In this document: piece after piece, positions 1-6,254 of the stretch
How the letters are laid out: every line of letters starts with the position of its first letter
Numbering within the stretch: position 1 is the stretch's first letter
From: an uncultured Lachnospiraceae bacterium
GTDB lineage: Bacteria > Bacillota > Clostridia > Lachnospirales > Lachnospiraceae
Assembly: GCA_946627575.1 (NCBI GenBank)
Contig: CAMOVS010000082.1
Coordinates: 1-6,354, forward strand
DNA: 6,354 bases
Reading direction: 5' to 3'
Made by a program: the position numbers and the translations under genes
The notes under the pieces: generated by a model
The model's input: the letters and a program-made list of their open reading frames with translations, nothing else
Databases searched by the model: none
What the model was told of the DNA's origin: nothing

Positions 1-745
1 CACTTCCCGCCCTCTCCCCGGCATACTGTGTGGCATGGTGGGGTATGAAAGGTCCGATCCCAGCCATCTCCGGCTGCAGATCCTGCAGAAAGACCAGATC
101 GCTGGCCAGATGGTCCATGGTCTGTCCGGGACTTCCTACCATAAAGCCCGCTCCCACCTGATAGCCTAATTCCTTAAGGGTATATAGACACTTCCTGCGG
201 TTTTCCGGGCTCATGGAAGCTGGATGCAGCATATGATAGTGGTCGTAATCCGCTGTTTCATGGCGGAGCAGGTAGCGGTCTGCCCCTGCTTCCTTCCAGA
301 TCCGGTAAGTCTCCCGGCTTCTCTCTCCCACCGACAGGGTGATAGCGCAGTCAGGGTAAGCGCCCCGGATCTTCCGGATAATCTCTGCCATCCTTTCCCT
401 GCTGTACCAGGGGTCCTCCCCTCCTTGAAGCACAAAGGTCCGGTAACCAAGGTCATAGCCTTCCCGGCAGCAGGCAAGGATCTCCTCCTCCGTCATCCGG
501 TAGCGGTCCAGACAGGTATTATCCCGGCGAATTCCGCAATAATAGCAATTATTCCTGCAATAATTGCTGAACTCAATCAGTCCCCGGATATAGACCTTAT
601 TGCCATAGTACTTTCTGCGGAGACGGACCGCCTCTTCTTTTATAGGTTCGATCACTTCAGGCCGGTCCAGCAGGCTTAGGAGCTCCAGGGCTTCCTGATG
701 GTTCAGACTGTGATTATTCAGGAAATCTTCCAATACTTTCATCAT
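1..745 (-). CDS. hydE: [FeFe]-hydrogenase maturase HydE (radical SAM), 3' part missing
   Basis: Radical SAM enzyme that, with HydG and HydF, builds the diiron subcluster of the [FeFe]-hydrogenase H-cluster in the cytoplasm. My translation runs without a stop from ATG 745 to the left edge (about 248 codons), so the C-terminus is outside the window. Visible marks are the cluster motif CRNNCYYCG, with Cys63, Cys67 and Cys70 binding the SAM [4Fe-4S] cluster, then RHETADYDHYHMLHP, GAGFMVGSPGQT and GPFIPHH, a set typical of HydE rather than of the related BioB or PylB. Two adjacent ATGs (745 and 742) are possible starts; AAGAG lies 6 nt before the first. It is third in a likely operon, 35 bases after the carboxypeptidase-like gene. 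The accessory-cluster cysteines found in some HydE proteins would lie beyond the edge. The family call is firm; the operon is inferred from spacing. Confidence 0.95.
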   Translation of the reverse strand, partial: MMKVLEDFLNNHSLNHQEALELLSLLDRPEVIEPIKEEAVRLRRKYYGNKVYIRGLIEFSNYCRNNCYYCGIRRDNTCLDRYRMTEEEILACCREGYDLGYRTFVLQGGEDPWYSRERMAEIIRKIRGAYPDCAITLSVGERSRETYRIWKEAGADRYLLRHETADYDHYHMLHPASMSPENRRKCLYTLKELGYQVGAGFMVGSPGQTMDHLASDLVFLQDLQPEMAGIGPFIPHHATQYAGERAGS

Positions 746-780
746 TATGTACTCTTATAACTTATATCGTGTTTTATCTT

Positions 781-2343
781 TCAGCTTGCTTTTTTATCTT
801 CCTTTTTCTCTTCTTTCTCAGGCTTTTTATTTTTATCTTCTTTATCTTCTTTGTCTTCTTTTTTCGATTGATCCTCTTTAGCCTCATTCTCCTTTAGGAT
901 GCGCTCAAACTCATCTTTCAGATCCGGCAGGGAGAAAACAATTCTTCCATCCTCGTCAATCTGGCCGACTGTCCCCTCAGGGTGGGCCAGGCTGTAAGCC
1001 GGCTCCAGCTTTCGCAGCCGGGAAGCATAGAGAAGAGCTTCCTTTCTGCTGATGATATTGGAAGCATTGCGGCATTCGTCAGAAGGCAGCAGGCCTGCAT
1101 GAATGTAGGCTGCGAAGGTAGTCTGCTCATCATCGGTCATATCATCGATTCCCGTACAGTCTGTCAGAATCTCATCCTCTTTGACCAGACTGACACTGAG
1201 ATGAGGGTAGAGGATCCCGGTCAGTCTGGCCAGATCCCGGGAGGTAACCTTCCCCTTCTCATTACCTGCTACAAAAGCGGCCAGACGCTTATTGCCCTTC
1301 ATGTCGTCTATTGACCTCATCATCCGGGCCAGCTGCTTCCTTGTCACCGGCAGGTTGGACATAAAGAGTCCGCTCTTCCTGACCGGGAAACAATCCTTAT
1401 CGGCAAACTCTGCGTAGGCATCTCCCGCCTCCCCGTCGCAGCGGATATCGTAGGCCCCGTTGGTCAGGGTCAGCTTGCCTTCTTTATATTTTTTAAAGGT
1501 AAAGTCCAAAAGGCTGCGGATGGAAGCAAAGGTGCTTTCCTTGCTTACATTGCCAAAGTAGGCGCAGATAACTTCATGTCCCTGGTCATCCACAGCCGTA
1601 GCGATGAAAACATGACCGGCAGCATTGGTGGTCCCGGACTTGGACCCGATAATTCTGTAACGGTCGGTATCATAGGGTGTAGTTCCGCGGATAAACCAGT
1701 TGGTAGTATTCACATAGATGTCTGCGCCGTGCTTGGTTCCGTAACCAGGTTTGGCGACGATATTGCGGATCATGGGGATGGTCATGGCATAACGGGTTAT
1801 AAGGGCCATCTCCCTGGCTGTCGCATAGGTCTCATCAAATCCTGCTCCCACGTCATTGCCCACGGGATTATCAAAGCTTGTGTGGGTAAGGCCCAGTTCC
1901 CTGCACTTCTTATTCATGGCTTCCGCGCATGCCTTCTTGGACCCGAAGACCCCAACGGCCAGCGAATCGGTAGCATCCGCCGCAGAGGCGATCAGACTGA
2001 GATTGAGCAAATCACGGAAAGAAAACCTGGTGTTGGCGGGCAGGCCAATGGCATAGGCTCCCGGGGTCGTTCCATTTACCACATCATATTCGGTTCGGAT
2101 CATAGAATCCACATCCCCTTGCTCAATGCAGACGATAGCTGTCATCAGCTTGGCCGTGCTGGCGGGATAGATCTGTTTGTCCTCATCCTGGCCGAAAAGA
2201 ACCTTACCGGATCCTGCATCCATCACTACATAGGCATGACAATCCTTTTTCGGAGCTTTCACTTTGGCCTGCCCGGTCAGGGACAATCCGGCCCAAAGGG
2301 CCGTAATGCAAATGATGGCCCAACAAATATACTTTCTTCTCAT
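781..2343 (-). CDS. Secreted D-alanyl-D-alanine carboxypeptidase-like protein (peptidase S11) with atypical C-terminus
   Basis: 520 residues. Family members trim the terminal D-Ala from peptidoglycan stem peptides outside the membrane. Residues 1-26 look like a signal peptide (RRK, hydrophobic stretch, likely cut after GQA). The S11 domain spans roughly 35-290, with the nucleophile motif STAK (Ser62, Lys65), FDNPVGND near 157-164, and KSG (235-237) in place of the usual KTG. The second motif, normally SxN-D, reads SAAD (120-123), so the catalytic Asn is Ala; activity is therefore uncertain. The usual DacA/PBP5 C-terminal beta domain is not obvious. Instead, residues about 320-446 hold SLH-like segments (VTRKQLARMM, VTSRDLARLT, ISRKEALLYASRL), followed by a Lys/Glu/Asp tail (484-520). 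ATG 2343 is chosen over an upstream ATG at 2379 because AGAGGAG lies 7 nt before it and the signal peptide then starts at residue 1. It is second in a likely operon. Family certain, activity not. Confidence 0.9.
   Translation of the reverse strand: MRRKYICWAIICITALWAGLSLTGQAKVKAPKKDCHAYVVMDAGSGKVLFGQDEDKQIYPASTAKLMTAIVCIEQGDVDSMIRTEYDVVNGTTPGAYAIGLPANTRFSFRDLLNLSLIASAADATDSLAVGVFGSKKACAEAMNKKCRELGLTHTSFDNPVGNDVGAGFDETYATAREMALITRYAMTIPMIRNIVAKPGYGTKHGADIYVNTTNWFIRGTTPYDTDRYRIIGSKSGTTNAAGHVFIATAVDDQGHEVICAYFGNVSKESTFASIRSLLDFTFKKYKEGKLTLTNGAYDIRCDGEAGDAYAEFADKDCFPVRKSGLFMSNLPVTRKQLARMMRSIDDMKGNKRLAAFVAGNEKGKVTSRDLARLTGILYPHLSVSLVKEDEILTDCTGIDDMTDDEQTTFAAYIHAGLLPSDECRNASNIISRKEALLYASRLRKLEPAYSLAHPEGTVGQIDEDGRIVFSLPDLKDEFERILKENEAKEDQSKKEDKEDKEDKNKKPEKEEKKEDKKAS
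835..861 (-). repeat. Three 9-base repeats encoding KED-KED-KED
   Basis: Read on the minus strand, three tandem copies of AAAGAAGAY encode Lys-Glu-Asp three times (residues 495-503). They lie within a wider Lys/Glu/Asp-rich, probably disordered tail (residues 484-520, bases 784-894). Such tracts can change length by replication slippage. Confidence 0.8.
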
Positions 2344-2350
2344 ACTGTTT

Positions 2351-2357
2351 CTCCTCT
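2351..2357 (-). promoter_or_regulatory. Ribosome binding site of the carboxypeptidase-like gene
   Basis: AGAGGAG on the minus strand, 7 nt before ATG 2343. It decides the start, placing it 12 codons inside the longest open frame and at the beginning of the signal peptide. Confidence 0.85.
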
Positions 2358-2382
2358 GTAAAGCTCTGTAAGTTATCAAAAG

Positions 2383-3204
2383 TTAACTAAAATTTCTTTG
2401 AAGGCGGGGATGCTTTGCAAAGGCCGTATCCCCCCGGTTCAGGGCGTCCATCAGATCGGTCATCATATCAGCACACTCTTCCTGACATCCTATCATAAGG
2501 CCCTTGATGGTAAGAATAGTTTCCCGGCTTCTGGGATTGATTTCGGACTTAGTGAAATGTTCCTTGAGCACTTTCATGACACTGCCTTCTCCGGACCCGG
2601 CTCCTGCCGTCCGGCTGATGACAGAGGCCACAGATCTTTTTAGGCCGAATCGCGACCGAAAGACATGATCCACGATGAACTTCTGCCAGACGAGTCCTCT
2701 GTAGATCCGAAAAGCCGACTGGTCATAATAAGGACCGATAACCTGCCCTTTTCTGATACTGGGCCGGATCCACTGGGTCTTATGCACCCGGAAAGGATTC
2801 AAACCGTCTTCCTTCATCAATACCATATCCAGATCTGTCTCGATCTCGGTATGGCTGACACCGGTCTCCTTGGCCCTTCTGTTAATATAGGGATGACAGC
2901 TGCTGTCCAGAATAAAGTGAGTCATAAAGCCTGCCAGGTAGGCCCTCGCTTCCGGCTGTCCAAGCTGGCCCTTAAAGACCTTTATGGCCTTGCGGAAGAA
3001 GACTCCCGCCCTCTCATGATGAACTCTCACTCCATATTGATTAAAGGCATTGTGATGGAAAGCATGGTAGTAAAAAAGAATATCCGGTCCATGCACCCCT
3101 ATATCATAATAGTCCATATAGGGATCCAGGTCTCCCCGGATATCAGCCGGCAAAAGGTCAAGGACCTTCCTTCCGAAACGGTGGTGGACATATGTGGTGG
3201 GCAT
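2383..3204 (-). CDS. Zinc-dependent phospholipase C family protein (alpha-toxin N-domain-like)
   Basis: 273 residues matching the zinc-dependent phospholipase C fold (Zn_dep_PLPC). Characterised relatives such as clostridial alpha-toxin cleave phosphatidylcholine using three zinc ions. The N-terminus MPTTYVHHRFG and the segment VHGPDILFYYH (37-47) are family hallmarks. Candidate metal ligands are His7/His8, His38, Asp41, His62, His96, Asp100, His104, His118 and Glu122; the HxxxD (96-100) and HxxxE (118-122) pairs resemble those of alpha-toxin. Unlike the toxin, it has no signal peptide and no C-terminal membrane-binding C2-like domain, so it is probably cytoplasmic, with unknown substrate; calling it a toxin would be unsupported. 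The start at 3204 has AGGAG 8 nt upstream; an in-frame ATG at 3249 lacks one and would lie upstream of the likely transcription start. It is first in a likely operon, 39 bases before the carboxypeptidase-like gene. Confidence 0.88.
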   Translation of the reverse strand: MPTTYVHHRFGRKVLDLLPADIRGDLDPYMDYYDIGVHGPDILFYYHAFHHNAFNQYGVRVHHERAGVFFRKAIKVFKGQLGQPEARAYLAGFMTHFILDSSCHPYINRRAKETGVSHTEIETDLDMVLMKEDGLNPFRVHKTQWIRPSIRKGQVIGPYYDQSAFRIYRGLVWQKFIVDHVFRSRFGLKRSVASVISRTAGAGSGEGSVMKVLKEHFTKSEINPRSRETILTIKGLMIGCQEECADMMTDLMDALNRGDTAFAKHPRLQRNFS

Positions 3205-3212
3205 ATCATAAT

Positions 3213-3217
3213 CTCCT
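3213..3217 (-). promoter_or_regulatory. Ribosome binding site of the phospholipase C-like gene
   Basis: AGGAG on the minus strand, 8 nt before ATG 3204. It supports this start over the in-frame ATG at 3249, which would lie at or upstream of the predicted transcription start. Confidence 0.8.
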
Positions 3218-3247
3218 GATTTGGTCATAATGAGTGTCAGTATATCC

Positions 3248-3276
3248 ACTATAAATTATCCTCAGGTTCTTGTCAA
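3248..3276 (-). promoter_or_regulatory. Strong sigma-A-type promoter for the minus-strand operon
   Basis: On the minus strand, a perfect -35 TTGACA (3276-3271), a 17-nt spacer, and -10 TATAGT (3253-3248), one base from consensus. Transcription should begin near 3241, giving a leader of roughly 37 nt before ATG 3204. No other comparably good promoter was seen before the carboxypeptidase-like or hydE starts, so this one may serve all three genes. Confidence 0.8.
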
Positions 3277-3313
3277 CTCAGCAAAAAGGGTCTCTTAGCC
3301 GGCGGAAAGCAGG

Positions 3314-3342
3314 TTGCGTTTCACCCTTTGAACTGGTATAAT
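3314..3342 (+). promoter_or_regulatory. Promoter of the phosphofructokinase gene, extended -10
   Basis: -35 TTGCGT (3314-3319), a 17-nt spacer, and a perfect -10 TATAAT (3337-3342), preceded by TGG, which forms an extended -10 (TGnTATAAT). The start of transcription would be near 3349, leaving a leader of about 57 nt. It diverges from the minus-strand operon promoter; the two -35 boxes are 37 bases apart. Confidence 0.78.
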
Positions 3343-3356
3343 CGGATACAGTACGT

Positions 3357-3378
3357 GTTACTAACAGGTTATTGTAAC
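3357..3378. promoter_or_regulatory. Alternating GTTA/TAAC half-sites in the phosphofructokinase leader, possible operator
   Basis: Two short inverted repeats lie side by side: GTTA-c-TAAC (3357-3365) and GTTA-ttg-TAAC (3368-3378). They fall about 8 to 29 bases after the predicted transcription start and before the ribosome binding site, where a repressor could block the polymerase. No known operator consensus is recognised; chance in AT-rich DNA is possible. Confidence 0.35.
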
Positions 3379-3394
3379 TATTCAATAAATAATC

Positions 3395-3400
3395 AGGAGG
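3395..3400 (+). promoter_or_regulatory. Ribosome binding site of the phosphofructokinase gene
   Basis: Consensus AGGAGG, 5 nt before ATG 3406. It excludes the in-frame ATG at 3328, which lies upstream of the promoter -10 box. Confidence 0.88.
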
Positions 3401-3405
3401 ATTCT

Positions 3406-4647
3406 ATGGGTAATTTAATCGTCGGCCAATCCGGTGGCCCTACTGCTGTTATTAATTCCAGCCTTGCCGGAGTCATCAAAGCCGCAAGAAAGAACAATAT
3501 TCCTAAAGTCTATGGCATGCACCATGGTATTGAAGGTTTCCTTCAGGAAGATATCATTGATATCGATGACTACATTACGGATAATCAGGACCTTTCTCTT
3601 CTTAAGAGAACTCCTTCCGCCTTCCTGGGTTCATGCCGTTACAAACTTCCTCCCATCGAGGGACATGAGGATGTCTATGAGAAAATGTTTGATATCATGT
3701 ATCGATATGATATCGAATACTTCTTATACAATGGCGGTAATGATTCCATGGATACCATTAAGATGCTTTCCGACTACGCGGCCATGCATAATAAGCCCCA
3801 GAAGTTCATGGGCATCCCTAAGACTATAGACAATGACCTTCCCCTGACAGACCACACTCCGGGTTACGGGTCTGCGGCCAAGTACATTGCCACCTCCATG
3901 AAGGAGATCATCCGTGACAATGAAAGCTTCGGAGCTGCCAAGCCTACCATCTGTATCGTAGAGATTATGGGACGTCATGCAGGATGGCTTACTGCAGCCT
4001 CCGCTCTTTCCAGAGATGCTGATTGTTCCGGTCCCGACCTGATCTATCTGCCCGAGGTCACTTTCGACGTTAAGAACTTTATGGACCGGGTTAAGAAACT
4101 GGCTGCCGAAAAGAGTTCTGTTGTTATTGCGGTCTCCGAAGGTGTAAAGGTAGCAGATGGCCGTTTCGTCTGTGAGCTGGGCGTCAGCAGCGACTATGTA
4201 GATGCTTTCGGTCACAAGCAATTATCCGGCACTGCTTCCTATCTGGCCAACCTGGTCACCAGCGAAACCGGTCTGAAGTCAAGAGCTGTCGAGTTCTCTT
4301 CTCTCCAGCGCTGTGCAACCCATTGCGCATCCAGAGTGGACGTGGATGAAGCTTACAATGTTGGTTATATTGCAGCTACTTCCGCGATTAACGGAAAGAC
4401 CGGCATGATGATCACCATCGATGTCATTGAGAGAGAGCCCTATCTTGTTCGCTATAATCAATATGACATCCACGAGATCGCCAATGTAGAGAGAAAGGTT
4501 CCCAAGAGCTGGATTACAGAGGATGGCACCAATGTCAGTGATGCTTATATCGATTACGCAAAACCACTGATCATCGGCACACTCCTTCCCTACTACAGCA
4601 ACGGTCTGCCCAGGCATCTGACCCTCAATGCGAAAAAAAAGAAATAG
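3406..4647 (+). CDS. pfp: 6-phosphofructokinase, probably pyrophosphate-dependent
   Basis: 413 residues. It phosphorylates fructose 6-phosphate to the 1,6-bisphosphate in cytoplasmic glycolysis. The N-terminus GQSGGPTAVINSSLAG (7-22) is the PFK phosphate-binding loop. GGNDS (110-114) and PKTIDND (138-144, with Lys139) are the residues that separate PPi-type enzymes from ATP-PFK (GGDGS and PGTIDND); Asp113 and Lys139 block ATP and favour pyrophosphate, which makes the reaction reversible and saves ATP. Asp142 is the expected catalytic base, and MGR (188-190) binds the sugar phosphate. The length fits the longer PPi-PFK class rather than the 320-residue PfkA. The gene is monocistronic: its own extended -10 promoter, AGGAGG, and a hairpin terminator after the stop. 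By my hand count about 12 of 30 Leu codons are CTT and 12 CTG. The donor is inferred from residues, not measured; the symbol follows that inference. Confidence 0.93.
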   Translation: MGNLIVGQSGGPTAVINSSLAGVIKAARKNNIPKVYGMHHGIEGFLQEDIIDIDDYITDNQDLSLLKRTPSAFLGSCRYKLPPIEGHEDVYEKMFDIMYRYDIEYFLYNGGNDSMDTIKMLSDYAAMHNKPQKFMGIPKTIDNDLPLTDHTPGYGSAAKYIATSMKEIIRDNESFGAAKPTICIVEIMGRHAGWLTAASALSRDADCSGPDLIYLPEVTFDVKNFMDRVKKLAAEKSSVVIAVSEGVKVADGRFVCELGVSSDYVDAFGHKQLSGTASYLANLVTSETGLKSRAVEFSSLQRCATHCASRVDVDEAYNVGYIAATSAINGKTGMMITIDVIEREPYLVRYNQYDIHEIANVERKVPKSWITEDGTNVSDAYIDYAKPLIIGTLLPYYSNGLPRHLTLNAKKKK

Positions 4648-4691
4648 TAAAGAAATAGTATAGTATTTCTTCTCTGTTAGTATGACATAGG

Positions 4692-4746
4692 CAAAAGCCC
4701 GGCAAAGCCTGCTCCCTATCCTGGGAGCGGCCATGCCGGGCTTTTG
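4692..4746. terminator. Bidirectional rho-independent terminator between convergent genes
   Basis: A 13-bp perfect outer stem (4692-4704 with 4734-4746) continues, after a small internal loop, as GCC/GGC (4707-4709 with 4729-4731) and GCTCCC/GGGAGC (4711-4716 with 4723-4728), with loop TATCCT. AAAA on the left and TTTT on the right are paired within the stem, so either strand shows a GC-rich hairpin ending in U residues. It lies 44 bases after the phosphofructokinase stop and 63 bases beyond the stop of the convergent DUF1015 gene, and can serve both. The U runs are short, so efficiency is uncertain. Confidence 0.82.
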
Positions 4747-4809
4747 AAATACTCTTGTAAATCTGTTGGTAAATAATAAAGTATATAAAAGGTCGTGATG
4801 GGGCCGGAC

Positions 4810-6168
4810 TCAGTCTTTGATCTTCCGGCATTCGGTATAGTATCTTTTATCCCCGGCATGACCCATGGAAAAAGTCTTTCTAGGCAGAGCGCCGTCTGCA
4901 ATCACCGCAGGAAACAGTTCATTCTTGTGCATGGCGGGCAGAAGAAAGCCTATGGAATCTTCTTTGTCTGAAAGTGCCAGCAAAGCATCTTCCCCATGAA
5001 TATAATCAATTCTGCCTCCGGACCGGCTGGTATAGTCATCCAGGAATGTCTGCAGGCTGCCTACGCTAATATCAGAAAGGGGACGTCCGATACAATACTG
5101 TTCCCTCCGAACCGCCTGGCCGGCCTCCGGCTGGTAAATCACTTCTATATGCTGGCTCTTCCTATCCCGTTTCTGCCCCTCTTTTAACCCGGGCAAAGGG
5201 CATGATGTCTTAGCCTTATCAACTGACCTTTCTGTTCCAAATGGACGAAGATCCAGAGCTCTGGTCATTTCTCCAAGCATATGAACCGGATCTACCCGGG
5301 TTACAATCCTGTAGATCGGCTCAAAGTCAAGACTGGGACTGTGCAGGTTCACCAGCTCCACCAGGGCATACCGGGCGGGATGATCCGATAGATCAAGGTC
5401 CGGATTCTCTGCCTTAAGCTTCTCATAACATACCTTGGCCGATGCCAGGGAATGATTACCATCACCCACAGCATAAACCATAGGATGGTCCGAATCCGTC
5501 TTATAACGCTTCCGGTAACAGGCGGGATCTGCCAGCATCTTCAGGCCGGAGAGTACTTTATCCTGGGCCTCTTTATCCAAAAGATAGCCGCTCACGTGAC
5601 CCCCGCCAAGCATAAGGTCAAAATCATAGATTTTTTCCATATCTTTTCTCATACAGCCCAAAGGTTCGATCACCGTCTTCTCCGGATCATCGATGAGCAT
5701 AATCACGTGGGGAAGCTCCAGGTCCGCATTCTCCCTGATCTTCACCCTGGGAGGAAGCCTTCCGGGTACGGTAGCCTCCGTAGCCCGAACCAGAGATTTG
5801 CTTCCTGTCTTATAATCATAGCACTCCAGATCAATGGCTCCCACCAGTCCTTCCTGCAGGTTTCCGGAACTGTTAATCCTGCGCACATAAATCATGGCCT
5901 GCTTTAACTCCCGGAAAATCCCGCGGTCCTGATAATCTCTCATAGCCTGGTGAATGCTCTTCAACCGTTCTTCCTTATCTTCATCCTCCAGATATACCTC
6001 AGGAAAAATCATAGAAAGAGCAGAAGGACCATCCCCTGCTATTTCCTTGACCTTCTCCCAATATTCAGGTTCGCTGGTATACTGATCGCAGGCAATCACA
6101 GACCACCGGGTCATATCAACAGATTCATTGGGCAGCATAATATCAGCTGGTAAAAAAGCAGTTCTCAT
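4810..6168 (-). CDS. DUF1015 family protein, function unknown
   Basis: 452 residues, recognised as the DUF1015 (COG4198-type) family, whose biochemical role I do not know. Family marks are RWSVIACDQYTSEPEYW (21-37), ATEATVPGRLPPRVKIRENA (129-148), ELPHVIMLIDDP (151-162), the glycine/histidine motif VGDGNHSLASAK (234-245) and, at the C-terminus, LPRKTFSMGHAGDKRYY. The DGNHS segment resembles the ligand loop of ParB/Srx-fold proteins (DGhHR type in other DUF1015 members); that comparison is inference. There is no signal peptide or membrane segment, so it is likely cytoplasmic. A basic stretch near residues 325-350 may be an insertion, since the protein looks somewhat longer than the roughly 410-420 residues I recall for relatives. 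AAGGAG lies 8 nt before ATG 6168. The gene stands alone between a tRNA terminator and the convergent phosphofructokinase. Confidence 0.88.
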   Translation of the reverse strand: MRTAFLPADIMLPNESVDMTRWSVIACDQYTSEPEYWEKVKEIAGDGPSALSMIFPEVYLEDEDKEERLKSIHQAMRDYQDRGIFRELKQAMIYVRRINSSGNLQEGLVGAIDLECYDYKTGSKSLVRATEATVPGRLPPRVKIRENADLELPHVIMLIDDPEKTVIEPLGCMRKDMEKIYDFDLMLGGGHVSGYLLDKEAQDKVLSGLKMLADPACYRKRYKTDSDHPMVYAVGDGNHSLASAKVCYEKLKAENPDLDLSDHPARYALVELVNLHSPSLDFEPIYRIVTRVDPVHMLGEMTRALDLRPFGTERSVDKAKTSCPLPGLKEGQKRDRKSQHIEVIYQPEAGQAVRREQYCIGRPLSDISVGSLQTFLDDYTSRSGGRIDYIHGEDALLALSDKEDSIGFLLPAMHKNELFPAVIADGALPRKTFSMGHAGDKRYYTECRKIKD

Positions 6169-6176
6169 AATCAGTT

Positions 6177-6182
6177 CTCCTT
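6177..6182 (-). promoter_or_regulatory. Ribosome binding site of the DUF1015 gene
   Basis: AAGGAG on the minus strand, 8 nt before ATG 6168, confirming that start. Confidence 0.82.
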
Positions 6183-6189
6183 AGGAAGA

Positions 6190-6218
6190 ATCATAGTTGC
6201 TGAAGATGTAGCAAAAAA
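6190..6218 (-). promoter_or_regulatory. Weak candidate promoter of the DUF1015 gene
   Basis: On the minus strand, TATGAT (6195-6190) could be a -10 box. The -35 position 17 nt upstream reads TTTTTT (6218-6213), a poor match that overlaps the tRNA terminator's U tract. Transcription would start close to the ribosome binding site, leaving a very short leader. Read-through of the tRNA terminator is the alternative. Confidence 0.25.
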
Positions 6219-6254
6219 TAAAACCCGGGAGCGACTGTTTCAGTCAATCCCGGG
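6213..6254 (-). terminator. Rho-independent terminator of the tRNA-Leu gene
   Basis: Read on the minus strand: CCCGGG (6254-6249), a 3-nt internal loop, GACTG, loop AAA, CAGTC, a 3-nt internal loop, CCCGGG (6229-6224), then a U tract TTTTATTTTTT ending at 6213. It begins 11 bases after the tRNA 3' end, the expected arrangement for a tRNA transcript. Confidence 0.88.

Noticed and set aside
224..679. Plus-strand open frame of 151 codons opposite hydE
   Set aside because: It lies fully within the hydE coding region on the other strand, has no family resemblance, and its translation is low in conserved features; a shadow of the real gene.
746..780. TATAAG-like boxes between the carboxypeptidase-like gene and hydE as a separate hydE promoter
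   Set aside because: No acceptable -35 box at the right distance; the short gap fits co-transcription better.
1576..2361. Plus-strand open frame of 261 codons opposite the carboxypeptidase-like gene
   Set aside because: Long, but opposite a clear S11 protein with a ribosome binding site and signal peptide; the predicted peptide is Gly/His/Ile-rich shadow sequence with no recognisable domain.
2665..3219. Plus-strand open frame of 184 codons opposite the phospholipase-like gene
   Set aside because: Shadow of a conserved zinc-ligand protein, with no promoter or domain of its own.
3724..4221. Minus-strand open frame inside the phosphofructokinase gene
   Set aside because: Antisense shadow of a strongly conserved enzyme.
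4639..4671. Short AT-rich hairpin and direct repeat (agaaata / tatttct) just after the phosphofructokinase stop
   Set aside because: Weak A/T stem with no following U run; the strong GC-rich hairpin 25 bases later explains termination.
6224..6254. CCCGGG inverted repeat near the tRNA as a possible attachment site
   Set aside because: It is a hairpin followed by a U tract on the tRNA strand, a normal terminator, and there is no integrase or duplicated tRNA end in the window.
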